From Christensenellaceae bacterium (lineage in GTDB: Bacteria > Bacillota > Clostridia > Christensenellales > Christensenellaceae), in assembly GCA_022846035.1 (NCBI GenBank), contig AP025580.1:2480001-2544000 (forward strand): a stretch of DNA of 64,000 nt. The letters are read 5' to 3'. The position numbers and the translations under genes were made by a program. The notes under the pieces were generated by a model. That model saw only the letters and a list, made by a program, of their open reading frames with translations. It was not told the DNA's origin and made no database searches. This document shows positions 36,199-45,873 of the stretch, piece by piece (position 1 is the stretch's first letter; every line of letters begins with the position of its first letter).

Positions 36199-37050
36199 TT
36201 ACCCCTCGTAATCACTGTAAGGCGCGCTTACAAAACGCGGCTTTCCGCTTAAATCATAACCAGTTTTTATCTTAACAAATCCACTTTCTTTTAGCAAGGC
36301 GCATACGCGCTCAGCCTGCGTATCGCCAATCTCCAGAACCAGCGCGCCGCCCGCATTCAGGTATCGCGGGCTGAGCGCGGCAAGGCGCTCATAAAACGCG
36401 TATCCGTCATGGTCTGCCCATAGCGCGAGGGCAGGCTCATATTCCCTTACCTGCGTTTCCAGTCTCTTGTAATCCCCGTTGCTGATATACGGCGGGTTGC
36501 AGACGATCAAATCAATCTTTTCCGTCACCGGTTCAAATAGATCCCCCTGCAAAAAGCGAATATCCCGATCTTCCGCGAGCATTTCCTTATTTCGTCGCGC
36601 CACCGCCAGCGCGCTTTCCGAAATATCCGACAGATATACCGTTTCCAGCGCTCCCTCGAGCGACAACGTGATGCCGATCGCGCCGCTCCCGCAGCATAAA
36701 TCAAGGGCCGTACGCAATCCGCGGTCGCGCGCAAGCAAAAGCGCCGCTTCCACTACGCTTTCCGTATCAAAGCGCGGGATCAGAACGCGTTCATCCACCA
36801 AAAAGGGCCGTCCGTAAAAATACTTTTCGCCTGTCACATACGCGAGCGGTTTTCCCGTAAGACGCTGCTTAAGCAGCTCTTCCACCTGCCGCTCATACGG
36901 GCAGGTATCGAAAAAGCGCACATGCAGCTGCGAAAAATCGCCGCCGTACACATGCGCTAATATCACCTTTGCCTCAGCTTCCGCTTCCGGATAGCCCGCG
37001 CTTAAAAGCGCCTTTTTTGTATTCCTGTATACGTCTCCCCAATTACTCAT
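36199..37050 (-). CDS. prmC: Release factor glutamine methyltransferase
   Basis: 283 residues: helical N-terminal domain (1-85) that grips the release factor, then a SAM methyltransferase domain with ALDLCCGSGAIG (115-126) and the catalytic NPPY at 185-188. N5-methylates the GGQ glutamine of RF1/RF2. ATG 37050 overlaps the DUF1385 stop by 4 nt and prfA starts 3 nt after prmC ends. Confidence 0.96.
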   Translation of the reverse strand: MSNWGDVYRNTKKALLSAGYPEAEAEAKVILAHVYGGDFSQLHVRFFDTCPYERQVEELLKQRLTGKPLAYVTGEKYFYGRPFLVDERVLIPRFDTESVVEAALLLARDRGLRTALDLCCGSGAIGITLSLEGALETVYLSDISESALAVARRNKEMLAEDRDIRFLQGDLFEPVTEKIDLIVCNPPYISNGDYKRLETQVREYEPALALWADHDGYAFYERLAALSPRYLNAGGALVLEIGDTQAERVCALLKESGFVKIKTGYDLSGKPRFVSAPYSDYEG

Positions 37051-38075
37051 TGGTTTGCGAGTGTTTCCTGTCCTGACGGCTGCGCCGCCATATCCTTGAA
37101 GTCGGCCGGCGAACCGTCGATCTTGTGACTGTATTTACGCGCCAGCTCGTCAATTTCCTCATCCGTTTTTTTGTCCTCGGCCGCGAGGAAAGAAACGAGC
37201 GCCACCTCGATCATGCCGTCGTCAGGCTCGCGCGTCGTCAGATACTGCAGCGCCATGCCCGGCTTGCGGAGCGCCATAGTGAACTTATTGTCGTATTTTG
37301 CGACCAGCTTGAGTATTTCGTACGAAACGCCCGCCACAACGGGCAGCATCAAAAGCCGCAGCCCAATACGGATCGCCCAGTTTTCGCTCCAGCCCAGCAG
37401 CGTAAAGAGCAGGATCGAGATAATCATGACGATCAAAAGGAAACTCGTGCCGCAGCGCGGATGCAGCCGCGTATTTTCCCGCGCATGCTCCACGTCCATC
37501 GGCATATCGTGCTCAAAGCAGTTGATGACCTTATGCTCCGCGCCATGATAACCAAAAAGCCGCTTAATATCTTTCATGTTGGAAATCGCCACCAGATAAA
37601 TCAGAAACATCCCTACGCGGATCAGGCCGTCCACCAGGTTCTTTCCCAGCGAACTGTCAATATACGGCGTGATCCATCCTGTGATCAGGTTGGGCAGAAT
37701 AAAAAACAATCCCACCGCGATCACCAGAGCGATTACCACGGCAAAGAAAATAGCCACGTCCATCGGATTTTTTCCCGTCTTTTCGGCAATAAACTCATCT
37801 GCCTTGGACGGTTCCATTTCGTCGTCCTCGGGATCGTACATCTTCGCCGCGTCCGTGATCGTCTTGACTCCCGAAATCATCATTTCCACAAAGTTTACCA
37901 CTCCGCGGATGATGGGCACGTTCAATATCTTATATCTGGCGGAAAGCGACTGCGAACGCTGCTTTTGCGTCACAATCTCGCCGCTTTCACGTCTTACGGC
38001 AATGGCGGTCGTTTCCGGAGAACGCATCATCACGCCCTCCAAAACGCCCTGCCCGCCAATACTTGTACGTTTCAT
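37047..38075 (-). CDS. DUF1385 membrane protein (YqhQ type)
   Basis: 342 residues beginning with the family signature IGGQGVLEGVMMRSPE. Membrane helices at about 110-130, 145-165, 200-240; YHGAEHKVINCFEH and ARENTRLHPRCGTSFLL, both with conserved His/Cys, lie between them and suggest a metal site. Its function is unknown, but it is linked to rpmE-prmC-prfA in many Clostridia. A tail of about 45 charged residues (KKTDEEIDELARKYSHK and beyond) is specific to this lineage. Confidence 0.9.
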   Translation of the reverse strand: MKRTSIGGQGVLEGVMMRSPETTAIAVRRESGEIVTQKQRSQSLSARYKILNVPIIRGVVNFVEMMISGVKTITDAAKMYDPEDDEMEPSKADEFIAEKTGKNPMDVAIFFAVVIALVIAVGLFFILPNLITGWITPYIDSSLGKNLVDGLIRVGMFLIYLVAISNMKDIKRLFGYHGAEHKVINCFEHDMPMDVEHARENTRLHPRCGTSFLLIVMIISILLFTLLGWSENWAIRIGLRLLMLPVVAGVSYEILKLVAKYDNKFTMALRKPGMALQYLTTREPDDGMIEVALVSFLAAEDKKTDEEIDELARKYSHKIDGSPADFKDMAAQPSGQETLANQ

Positions 38076-38169
38076 TCATTCCTCTTTCTGCGATACAAAA
38101 AACAGACCGTAAGAATACCATCCGACGGCCTGCAGTTTTTTACACGCGAATATGATGAAATAGGCGGCA

Positions 38170-38370
38170 TTATTTCATGCCGTATCTCTTCTTAAATCTA
38201 TCCACACGACCGCCTGTATCGACAAGCTTCTGTCTTCCTGTGAAGAACGGATGGCATTTCGAGCAGATGTCCACTCTCATTTCCGATTTTGTAGAACCGG
38301 TTTTAAAAGTTTCTCCGCAAGCGCACGTTACTGTGCATTCGCCATACTTCGGATGAATTCCTTCTTTCAT
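38170..38370 (-). CDS. rpmE: Ribosomal protein L31 (zinc-binding form)
   Basis: 66 residues. Cys16, Cys18, Cys36 and Cys39 ([17 protein letters not shown]) form the zinc site of the C+ form. Start [10 protein letters not shown] has a GAGGTGA box. First gene of the conserved operon, 94 nt before the DUF1385 gene. The longer downstream gap could allow separate control. Confidence 0.97.
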   Translation of the reverse strand: MKEGIHPKYGECTVTCACGETFKTGSTKSEMRVDICSKCHPFFTGRQKLVDTGGRVDRFKKRYGMK

Positions 38371-38407
38371 TCCATCTCACCTCTTTTTCCAAAAGTAGTA
38401 TTATTTA

Positions 38408-38435
38408 TTATATCACACACAAATCAAAAATCAAC
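38408..38435 (-). promoter_or_regulatory. rpmE promoter
   Basis: Minus strand TTGATT (38430-38435), 16 nt, TATAAT (38408-38413); the leader would be about 30 nt. No Zur-type operator is evident. Confidence 0.65.
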
Positions 38436-38619
38436 ACCTTTCCTTAAGAAAATTCATAGTTTCTTTACAGTTATATCCCCCCTGCGCGGGGATCGTGTAC
38501 CGGATACGTTATAACGGACAGTTTGAATGGTTACCGATACATATACCGCCTGTTCGTTTTGGCGCAATCAACGTTATTCACCTGTTGCAAGGATAAAGTT
38601 TATCGTATATCATAATTAT

Positions 38620-39378
38620 ATGAACAGAAGCGATAAATTCCGCATCAAGAAATATCAGGTACTGAGTCCGAAAATAAAGACTCCTGTGCGTATCGCGCAG
38701 GTTTCCGATTTGCACGAAAAAGAGTTTGGGGAAAACAATCGCTTTCTTTTTGAGGCGGTGGAGGGCCTGAAACCGGATATGATCGTCATCACGGGCGATA
38801 TGGTCTACGATACCTATACGAAGCAACCAAACGACGCCTATATCGGCAATGTGGCCGCGTGGGCTCCCAAGGTCGCTCCGTCTTTTTTTGTGACGGGCAA
38901 CCACGAACGTATCTGGCCGGAATATGTCAAGGATATTTTTGTGCAAAACGGCGTTACCGTTTTGGAAAATTGTTTTGCGGCCTTTACCAAAGGCGATACG
39001 ATAATAGACGTCGGCGGGGTCGAGGACCCAACCGTGGATAAACGCGGCTATGAGAAGCTGCGCTTTCCAGACGATGATCGTTTTCACCTGCTGCTGGCGC
39101 ACGATCCCGCGCCCTTTTCCTTTGGCTATACGCAAACCGGCGCAGACCTTATCCTATGCGGCCATACGCATGGCGGACAGATCCGCTTCCCCGGCGGAAA
39201 GGCGATCGTCTCTCCCGGCGACCACAGGCCTTTTCCCAAATATTCCGACGGACTTTATACAAACGGAAAAATACAGATGATTATCAGCATGGGGCTTGGA
39301 GTAAGCGTAATCCCTTTCCGCCTGTTCACGCCGCGCGAAGTATTACTCATTCACCTGCTGCCAGAAAATAATAAATGA
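38620..39378 (+). CDS. Metallophosphoesterase (YkuE/calcineurin-like)
   Basis: 252 residues with the dimetal phosphoesterase motifs: VSDLHEKEFG (DxH), TGDMVYD (GDxxD-like), TGNHERIW (GNHE), LLLAHDPAPF and CGHTHGGQ (GHTH). Related to the YkuE/LpxH-like family of membrane-edge phosphoesterases, but there is no N-terminal membrane helix. ATG 38620 is the best start by homology although no clear binding box precedes it; a frame open to 38527 is the alternative. A TTGCAA-17-TATCAT pair ends just before the ATG, so a near-leaderless mRNA is possible. Overlapped operon with the PfkB kinase. Confidence 0.85.
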   Translation: MNRSDKFRIKKYQVLSPKIKTPVRIAQVSDLHEKEFGENNRFLFEAVEGLKPDMIVITGDMVYDTYTKQPNDAYIGNVAAWAPKVAPSFFVTGNHERIWPEYVKDIFVQNGVTVLENCFAAFTKGDTIIDVGGVEDPTVDKRGYEKLRFPDDDRFHLLLAHDPAPFSFGYTQTGADLILCGHTHGGQIRFPGGKAIVSPGDHRPFPKYSDGLYTNGKIQMIISMGLGVSVIPFRLFTPREVLLIHLLPENNK

Positions 39379-39395
39379 AAGGATGATAAATAATT

Positions 39396-40367
39396 ATGGA
39401 AGGAAAAGAATATGATATTGTTTCACTTGGCGAACTTTTGATGGACATGACGCCCTTTGGCACCTCTCCGGACGGCCAGCCTCTTTTTGAGATCAATCCG
39501 GGCGGCGCGGTGGCAAACGCCCTCGCCATGGCCGCCTCTTTGGGTTCTAAGTGTCTTCTGATGAGCAAAGTCGGTAATGATTCGTTCGGCCGTATGCTTC
39601 TTTCAGCGACTGAAAAGGCGGGGATCGACCCTTGCGGTATCCTCACCGATCCATACATTCCGACGACGCTGGCTCTTGTGAGCCTCGACGAAAACGGCGA
39701 GCGCGATTTTACCTTTTACCGCAAGCCGGGCGCGGACATCATGTACCGCCGCGACGAAGTTCTTCTCGACGCGGTCGCTCACTCCCATATCTTCCATTTC
39801 GGCACGCTTTCCTTAGTCGATGCGCCATGCAAGGAAGCAACTTTGGCCTGCGTGGAGCACGCACAAAAAAACGGATGCCTGGTTTCCTTTGATCCCAACA
39901 TCCGGATGTTTTTGTGGGAAGATAAAGACGCGCTGCACAGCGCGATTCATTATGGACTTGCGCATTGCAGTATCCTTAAAATATCCGACGATGAAATTCT
40001 GTATTATACAGGCGAAAACGAACTGCAAAGCGCCCTTTTAAAGCTGCGTTCTTCCTATCCGAACCTGCGGCTTATCTTCGTGACCTGCGGCGCGGACGGC
40101 TGCCTGATGCATCATGAAAACGAGTCTGTCCAGGTATCCGGATGCCGCCAGGAAAATATTGTCGATACGACCGGCGCCGGAGATTCTTTCATGGGTACCT
40201 GCCTGCATTATATTGTGAAAGCGGGACTTACCTCCCTCAATGCCGAAGCCCTCACGGACATCGTAAAGCGTGCCAATGCCGCCGCTTCTCTTGTGATCGG
40301 GCGCAAAGGCGCCTTTTCCAAAATGCCCTCCGAAAGCGAAATCATGCAGGCGCAAGGTCGCGTTTAG
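39396..40367 (+). CDS. PfkB-family carbohydrate kinase (fructokinase-like)
   Basis: 323 residues. N-terminal sugar-binding [13 protein letters not shown] and [20 protein letters not shown]/anion-hole and catalytic Asp in [11 protein letters not shown] near residue 256. This fits fructokinase/2-keto-3-deoxygluconate kinase-like members. 17 nt after the phosphoesterase. Its end overlaps the converging E1 beta gene by 4 nt and there is no visible terminator. A clear paralog starts at 63750. Confidence 0.9.
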   Translation: MEGKEYDIVSLGELLMDMTPFGTSPDGQPLFEINPGGAVANALAMAASLGSKCLLMSKVGNDSFGRMLLSATEKAGIDPCGILTDPYIPTTLALVSLDENGERDFTFYRKPGADIMYRRDEVLLDAVAHSHIFHFGTLSLVDAPCKEATLACVEHAQKNGCLVSFDPNIRMFLWEDKDALHSAIHYGLAHCSILKISDDEILYYTGENELQSALLKLRSSYPNLRLIFVTCGADGCLMHHENESVQVSGCRQENIVDTTGAGDSFMGTCLHYIVKAGLTSLNAEALTDIVKRANAAASLVIGRKGAFSKMPSESEIMQAQGRV

Positions 40368-41344
40368 TCGCCGATCAGCGCTTTCACCGCGCGCTTGATT
40401 TCCGCTACATCCGGCACCACATATTTTTCCAATTCGGGGTTATAGGGGATAGGCACGTCCTTTCCGCATAACCTCCTGATTGGCGCGTCCAAAAAATAGA
40501 ACGCTTCGCTGTCGCCGACCGCCGCGTAAATCTCCCCGCCGAAACCGCCTGTCTGGGCCGCCTCGTGCACGATCAATACCCTGCCTGTTTTTTTAGCGGA
40601 CCGTACCAGGGTTTCCACATCGAGCGGCACCAGCGTACGCGGATCCACGACCTCTACGTCGATCCCTTCCTCTGCCAGCTCGCCGGCGGCCTGCATGCAG
40701 GTATAGAGCATTCGCCCATAGGTAATCACAGTCACGTCGCGTCCGCTGCGTTTGACGTCCGCAACGCCGATCGGTACCGTATACTCCCCGTTGGGGATTT
40801 CCCCTTTCTGTTTATATAAAAGCTTGTTTTCCAAAAACACCACCGGATTATCATCGCGGATCGCCGACTTCAGCAGTCCTTTAAAATCGTATGGCGTAGC
40901 CGGCATAACCACCTTGAGGCCCGGCACGTGGCATACCCACGCCTCCAGGCTCTGGCTGTGCTGGGCCGCCGCGCCCGTTCCCGAACCGCCGGGAGCGCGC
41001 AGCACAAGCGGTACGCGCACCTGTCCCGCCAGCATATACCGCAGCTTGGCCGCCTGGTTTGCAAGCTGGTCCATCGCGATCGTGATAAAATCCGCAAACA
41101 TCAGTTCCGCGACCGGACGCATGCCTGCCATTGCCGCGCCTGTCGCCGCGCCCATGATCGCCGCTTCGGAAATCGGCGTATCCCGCACGCGCTCCGGACC
41201 GAATTCGTCGAGCATACCTACCGAAACACCAAAAGGCCCGCCGTATTTTCCAACGTCCTCACCCAACAGAAACACCCGTTCGTCCCGGCGCATTTCCTCC
41301 GACATCGCTTCCCTGATTGCCTGCAGGCATGTAACTTCCTTCAC
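40364..41344 (-). CDS. 2-oxoacid/acetoin dehydrogenase E1 component, beta subunit
   Basis: 326 residues, the usual E1 beta size. TPP/transketolase central domain ([15 protein letters not shown]) and C-terminal domain ([34 protein letters not shown]). GTG 41344 is taken as start: GAGGAA lies 6 nt upstream inside the 10-nt gap after the alpha gene, and [14 protein letters not shown] aligns with other E1 betas; an ATG at 41362 would overlap the alpha gene. No E2 or E3 gene follows, so the acceptor of the TPP-bound intermediate is unclear. Confidence 0.9.
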   Translation of the reverse strand: MKEVTCLQAIREAMSEEMRRDERVFLLGEDVGKYGGPFGVSVGMLDEFGPERVRDTPISEAAIMGAATGAAMAGMRPVAELMFADFITIAMDQLANQAAKLRYMLAGQVRVPLVLRAPGGSGTGAAAQHSQSLEAWVCHVPGLKVVMPATPYDFKGLLKSAIRDDNPVVFLENKLLYKQKGEIPNGEYTVPIGVADVKRSGRDVTVITYGRMLYTCMQAAGELAEEGIDVEVVDPRTLVPLDVETLVRSAKKTGRVLIVHEAAQTGGFGGEIYAAVGDSEAFYFLDAPIRRLCGKDVPIPYNPELEKYVVPDVAEIKRAVKALIGD

Positions 41345-41354
41345 AGCGCTTTCC

Positions 41355-42311
41355 TCACACATAAATATAGTCCAGTATTTCGGAACGGTCAGGATACTCG
41401 CTTTTTTCCGCAAAAGCAACGGCATCCTCTATTTCCTGTGCCGCTTTTTCCTTGTTTTGTTCAATCTCCCTGGCAGTAAAGCCATTTTCAAGCATGCATT
41501 GCTCCATCCGCATAATCGGGTCCCTCTGCTTCCATTCGTCGATCTCTTCCCGCGTACGGTATACGTTGGCGTCGCTCTTCGAATGTCCCATATAACGGTA
41601 GGTGATACACTCAAGGAGAATCGGGCCGTTTTTTTTCACTTGTTCTACCGCTTTAAGCGTTTCTTCGTACACCAGCACCGCGTCGTTTCCGTCTATCGTT
41701 TTACCCGGCATGCCGTACCCCGCCGCCCTGTCGGAGATATGCCCCGCGCGCACGCTGTAGGAAACGGGCGTCGACACCGCGTACTGGTTGTTTTCGCATA
41801 CGAATAACACCGGAAGCTTCCAAACTGCCGCCAGGTTCAGCGATTCGTGGAAAGTCCCCGTATTGCTCGCGCCGTCGCCGAAAAAACATACGACGACGTT
41901 ATCCTTTTTTCGCATTCTAAGCGCCAGGGCGGCGCCCACGGCGATGGGCTGTCCGCCGCCTACCACGCCGTTTGCTCCAAGGTTCCCGCGCGAAATGTCG
42001 GCAATATGCATAGAGCCGCCCTTGCCCTTGCATGTTCCCGTCCTTTTTCCGAGCAGTTCGGCCATCATACCGTTTAAATCAATACCCTTGCTGATGCAGT
42101 GTCCGTGGCCCCTGTGCGTGCTTGTGATCAGGTCTTCTAAGTCCAGCGCGCTGCAAACTCCCGCGGCGACGGCTTCCTCTCCGATATACAGGTGCGTCGT
42201 ACCGTGTATTTTGCCCATGGAGAAAAAATACGCCACTTTTTCTTCGAACTTTCGGGTCAGTAACATTTTCATATGTATTTCGTTCAAAACTTGCTTGTTC
42301 GGCTGTGCCAA
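41355..42311 (-). CDS. 2-oxoacid/acetoin dehydrogenase E1 component, alpha subunit
   Basis: 318 residues. TPP motif [17 protein letters not shown]...CENN (the standard GDG-N~25-NN), [12 protein letters not shown] and [13 protein letters not shown] are characteristic of the acetoin/branched-chain E1 alpha group. The phosphorylation-loop region [19 protein letters not shown] is intact. TTG start at 42311 has GGAGG 7 nt before it. Lies directly after the iron alcohol dehydrogenase. Substrate could be acetoin, pyruvate or a polyol-derived 2-keto compound. Confidence 0.9.
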   Translation of the reverse strand: MAQPNKQVLNEIHMKMLLTRKFEEKVAYFFSMGKIHGTTHLYIGEEAVAAGVCSALDLEDLITSTHRGHGHCISKGIDLNGMMAELLGKRTGTCKGKGGSMHIADISRGNLGANGVVGGGQPIAVGAALALRMRKKDNVVVCFFGDGASNTGTFHESLNLAAVWKLPVLFVCENNQYAVSTPVSYSVRAGHISDRAAGYGMPGKTIDGNDAVLVYEETLKAVEQVKKNGPILLECITYRYMGHSKSDANVYRTREEIDEWKQRDPIMRMEQCMLENGFTAREIEQNKEKAAQEIEDAVAFAEKSEYPDRSEILDYIYV

Positions 42312-42334
42312 AATCCTACCTCCCTGCCGGTCCC

Positions 42335-43435
42335 TCAGTAATGATAGATGCTGATCACGTCCTCCCGCGAGATCGGCACGCGGGTATTTTGAATATTGTG
42401 CTTTCCCATCACCTCGTCGGCATACGCTTCTATGATCTCGTCGGCAAGCCGCTCGTCACTTCTTATCTCACCCACCAGCATGCCGATGGTTTCCGCAAAT
42501 TCATCCATACCCGCAAGTCCCATCAGGGAAAGCAGCTCCGCAATCAGTTCCGGTTCATGTTTTTGCCAAAAGCGCATATAATTTGTCAAGATAAGCGCCA
42601 TTGCCCTGCCGTGCGGAATATGCGCGATAGAGGTCATCGGGTAACTCATGCCGTGCAATGCGGTCGTGCGCGTCTGCGAAACGACCACGCCGCCCATCAG
42701 CGACCCCATCATCAGCTTTTCCCGTCCGGCAGTATCCAGCGAATTGCGTAGGATCGCCTGAAAACAACCGGCGATATTCCGTATCCCCTCCCGCGCAATC
42801 GCCTGCACAAGAGGATTGGTCGTCACCGCGAAAATACTTTCCAGCGAATGCGTCAGCGCGTCGAGCGCGGTGTTGATCGTCACGCCCATGGGCACTGTCA
42901 TCGTATAACGCGGGTCCAAAAACGCGAGCCTGGAAAAAATATATGGGGAATTCAGGTTGTTCTTTGTTCCTTTTTTATCGTCGATGATCATTGCGTACGG
43001 CGTGACCTCGCTGCCCGTTCCGGACGTCGTCGGCACGCATACCAACGGCAGCACGTCGCTTGTATACTTTGTAGAGAAAACAGCCTCGTCCGCTACGTCC
43101 TGCCGCGCGAGCACGCACATTGCTTTGGCTGCGTCCATCGGGCTGCCGCCGCCTGCGGCGATCACAAAATCAGCCCCAAACTCTCTGCAGGCATCCGCGC
43201 CCTTGCGGACGCTGCCTAAGGTCGGATTGCTTTGCACGCTGTCAAAAATCCGGTAACTGATCCCGTTTTTTTCCAATATCTGCGTGATCTCTTTTTCCGA
43301 TCCGTTCAGTTTGGAAGAAACCGGATCGGTTACAATAAACGCTTTCCCGCCAAGTTTTTTCAGCTCGGCGGCATATTTTCTGATACAGCCTTCCCCCATG
43401 TGTATATGCGTAGGCAGGAAAAAACCAATCTCCAT
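42335..43435 (-). CDS. Iron-containing alcohol dehydrogenase
   Basis: 366 residues. NAD-binding GGGSPMDAAKAM near residue 95, metal-site histidines in NTALDALTHSLE and SIAHIPHGRAMAL, plus SGTGSEVTPYAMI typical of group III Fe-ADHs (1,3-propanediol, lactaldehyde, glycerol types). Fits reduction of an aldehyde or oxidation of a polyol in this cluster. 19 nt after the FGGY kinase. Confidence 0.92.
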   Translation of the reverse strand: MEIGFFLPTHIHMGEGCIRKYAAELKKLGGKAFIVTDPVSSKLNGSEKEITQILEKNGISYRIFDSVQSNPTLGSVRKGADACREFGADFVIAAGGGSPMDAAKAMCVLARQDVADEAVFSTKYTSDVLPLVCVPTTSGTGSEVTPYAMIIDDKKGTKNNLNSPYIFSRLAFLDPRYTMTVPMGVTINTALDALTHSLESIFAVTTNPLVQAIAREGIRNIAGCFQAILRNSLDTAGREKLMMGSLMGGVVVSQTRTTALHGMSYPMTSIAHIPHGRAMALILTNYMRFWQKHEPELIAELLSLMGLAGMDEFAETIGMLVGEIRSDERLADEIIEAYADEVMGKHNIQNTRVPISREDVISIYHY

Positions 43436-43454
43436 GCTTTCGGTCCGTCCTTTC

Positions 43455-44969
43455 TCAAATTCTCCACATACCCCTCACGGGCGCCAGAGAATGGTAGATT
43501 TCTTCATAAATTTTCTGGTTTTTCTGATAGAGCTTTTTAAGCTGCGGATCCGGCTCTACCGTCTGCCTACAGCGCGCCGCCTTGTCGATGCCGTCCTGCA
43601 CATTCTTGAAAATGCCGACCGCAACGCCGGCCAGGATCGCCACGCCCAGCACGGGCGCTTCGTTGGTGTCCATTTGCTCAATAATCCTGCCCGATGTGTT
43701 GGCGCGCAGGTGAAGCGTAAAATCGGAACGCGCGCCGCCGCCGTTGATACGAACTTTCTCGAAATCCGACGTCATGCGCGCCATCAGGTCGCACATCATC
43801 GCGAACTCATGGGCGATTCCTTCGTATACCGCTTTGTATAACGCATGGCGCGACACAGCCGGCGAAAGCCCGTAAATACTTCCCCGCGCGCGCGGATCAT
43901 TATAAGGACAGCATGAACCGACCATATGCGGCGTCACAAAAATATCCGTCGGCCCCTGCGGAAGCTTTTGTACTTCGCGCGCCAGAACCTCGTATACCGA
44001 AACGCCTTCTTTTTCAGCCGCCATGCGGTCCTCACCGCATAGTTCGTTTACAAACCATTTGGTGCATAAGCCTGCCGGAAAATACGCAAAGTTTGCATAC
44101 AGTCCGTCCAGATGGCAAAAGGTATTGAGGCAGCAATCATAAGCCTCGTCCGAGCTGTTTACTTCTGTCGTCAGCGTCGTCAGGCCCTCATACGAGCCCG
44201 CCGAGCAGGATACCAACCCGGGTTTTATTACGCCCGAGCCGATCAGGCCGTTGAAATGGTCAAATCCGCCCGATACGACTGTCACTCCCTCGCTAAGCCC
44301 TAAAAACGCGGCGTGCTCACGGTCGAGTTTACCCACCACCTGTCCTGACGGAATGGGAACAGAAAGCTTTTCCCTTTCCACACCGGCCGCGTATAAGATC
44401 TCGTCCGACCAGTCGCGCTTATGGATGTCGAACATCAGTGTCCGGCAGCAGTTGGAATAATTGCATACCGGATCGAGCCCCAGGCTCAGCATAATATAAT
44501 CCTCGCACGAGCAAAATTTATAGGTCGCGGCATATCCCTGCGGATTGTGTTTCTTAAACCACATGATGTTGGATAAGGCATACATCGGATGCGGCGGCGT
44601 ACCCGTAATCTGGTACAACCGTTTTGCCGGAATCTTCGCCGTCAGTTCTTCTATTTCCACAAACGCCCGGTTGTCCGCATTCATAAACGCAGGAACCAGC
44701 GCTTTCCTGTCTCTGCCCACGGGTATGATCGTCTCGCCGTGCGAACTGATCGCCATCGCGATAATCGGATCATGCGTAAGTTTGGCGGATATTTCCCGCG
44801 ATATATCCCTGATCGCATTCAAAAAGCATTCTGCGTCCAGCTCGCACCATCCCGGTTTTGCGCTGAACGTCTGATAATCTTTCTCTGATTTTGCAAGCAC
44901 GTTGCCCGCGTAATCAAACGCCACGCCCTTGCACGCCCCTGTTCCCAGGTCGATTCCCAAAATGCTCAT
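43455..44969 (-). CDS. FGGY-family carbohydrate kinase (xylulokinase-like)
   Basis: 504 residues, both FGGY domains. Starts with the phosphate-binding ILGIDLGTGACKGVAF; the middle has GVTVVSGGFDHFNGLIGSG and the end VRINGGGARSDFTLHLRANTSG (FGGY signature 2). Closest in character to xylulokinase/ribulokinase-like kinases acting on a ketopentose or ketotetrose made by the neighbouring polyol dehydrogenase. GAGGAG box. 94 nt of structured RNA separates it from the dehydrogenase. Confidence 0.9.
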   Translation of the reverse strand: MSILGIDLGTGACKGVAFDYAGNVLAKSEKDYQTFSAKPGWCELDAECFLNAIRDISREISAKLTHDPIIAMAISSHGETIIPVGRDRKALVPAFMNADNRAFVEIEELTAKIPAKRLYQITGTPPHPMYALSNIMWFKKHNPQGYAATYKFCSCEDYIMLSLGLDPVCNYSNCCRTLMFDIHKRDWSDEILYAAGVEREKLSVPIPSGQVVGKLDREHAAFLGLSEGVTVVSGGFDHFNGLIGSGVIKPGLVSCSAGSYEGLTTLTTEVNSSDEAYDCCLNTFCHLDGLYANFAYFPAGLCTKWFVNELCGEDRMAAEKEGVSVYEVLAREVQKLPQGPTDIFVTPHMVGSCCPYNDPRARGSIYGLSPAVSRHALYKAVYEGIAHEFAMMCDLMARMTSDFEKVRINGGGARSDFTLHLRANTSGRIIEQMDTNEAPVLGVAILAGVAVGIFKNVQDGIDKAARCRQTVEPDPQLKKLYQKNQKIYEEIYHSLAPVRGMWRI

Positions 44970-45000
44970 ATCGTCTCCTCTTCTTTTAAGGCTTACGTCC

Positions 45001-45032
45001 GGCAGGGAGAACGCTCCGGTTTTCCCCCTGCC
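45001..45032 (-). other. Intercistronic stem-loop between dehydrogenase and kinase genes
   Basis: GGCAGGG pairs with CCCTGCC across a loop of 18 nt, with extra pairing near the stem (GAA/TTC). There is no T tract on the minus strand, so it is more likely an mRNA stabiliser or attenuator than a terminator. Confidence 0.45.
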
Positions 45033-45063
45033 CCGCCATATATATATTTCTTAGAAAGAAAAT

Positions 45064-45837
45064 TTACTGAACCGTATACCCGCCGTCGATCAACAGGTTT
45101 TCACCGTTGATCATATTCGCCGCGTCGCTTGACAGGAACAGGATCGCCGCCGCGATTTCATCCGGATAGCAAAAACGCCCACACGGTATCTTTTTCTTCA
45201 TTTGCACCGCGTCGTCTCCCTGCCATATCTTTTCTCCCATCTCCGTGAGTACGACCGTAGGCGAAACTAGGTTGGCATTGATATTGTACTGCGCCCATTC
45301 CAGCGCCAGCGTCTTTACCATACCGATAAGCCCCGCTTTGCTCGCCGTATAAGCGACGTGCCTGTCCGTTGCGATCACGCCCCCCTGCGAGGCCACGCAG
45401 ATAATTTTTCCGCCGCCCAGCTCCATCATCGCGCGTCCGACCGCCTGGCACAGGAAAAACGGCGCTTTCAAGTTGACCAGCATCGTCTTATCCCACATTT
45501 CTTCCGTCATGCCGATCGCATAGTCCACCAGTCCTACGCCCGCCACACTTGCCAAAATATCGATCGTGCCAAAGCGTTCCAGCGTCTTGTCGACGATCAT
45601 CTGCCCCGACTTCATATCCGTCAGGTCGCATACGACCGGCAGGGTTTTTATTCCATATTGCCGCGCGATTTCGTCCGCAAATTCGGCGACGTCCGGATTC
45701 ATGTCGATGAGCACGATCTTAGCGCCGCTTTTCGCATACGCATGTACCGTCGCCTTTCCAATGCCGTTCGCCGCGCCCGTTACCAGCGCGACTTTATCCT
45801 TGATTGAAATCGTTCCGTCAAATGGTTTATAATTCAT
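45064..45837 (-). CDS. SDR-family polyol dehydrogenase (GolD/DthD type)
   Basis: 257 residues. Rossmann TGAANGIG near residue 20, catalytic Ser and YTASK (Tyr about 168, Lys about 172), and C-terminal LIDGGYTVQ. KDKVALVTGAANGIGKA and VSPTVVLTEMG closely resemble the GolD/DthD group, known to oxidise D-arabitol or D-threitol to the ketose with NAD. This is the likely first enzymatic step of the cluster. 36 nt after the ABC permease gene. Confidence 0.86.
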   Translation of the reverse strand: MNYKPFDGTISIKDKVALVTGAANGIGKATVHAYAKSGAKIVLIDMNPDVAEFADEIARQYGIKTLPVVCDLTDMKSGQMIVDKTLERFGTIDILASVAGVGLVDYAIGMTEEMWDKTMLVNLKAPFFLCQAVGRAMMELGGGKIICVASQGGVIATDRHVAYTASKAGLIGMVKTLALEWAQYNINANLVSPTVVLTEMGEKIWQGDDAVQMKKKIPCGRFCYPDEIAAAILFLSSDAANMINGENLLIDGGYTVQ

Positions 45838-45873
45838 GGATCACATCTCCTTTGCAAAACATCTCTGCCATAT

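Noticed and set aside
38527-38619. N-terminal extension of the metallophosphoesterase
   Set aside because: The extra 31 residues do not match the family and no ribosome binding site precedes the first ATG.
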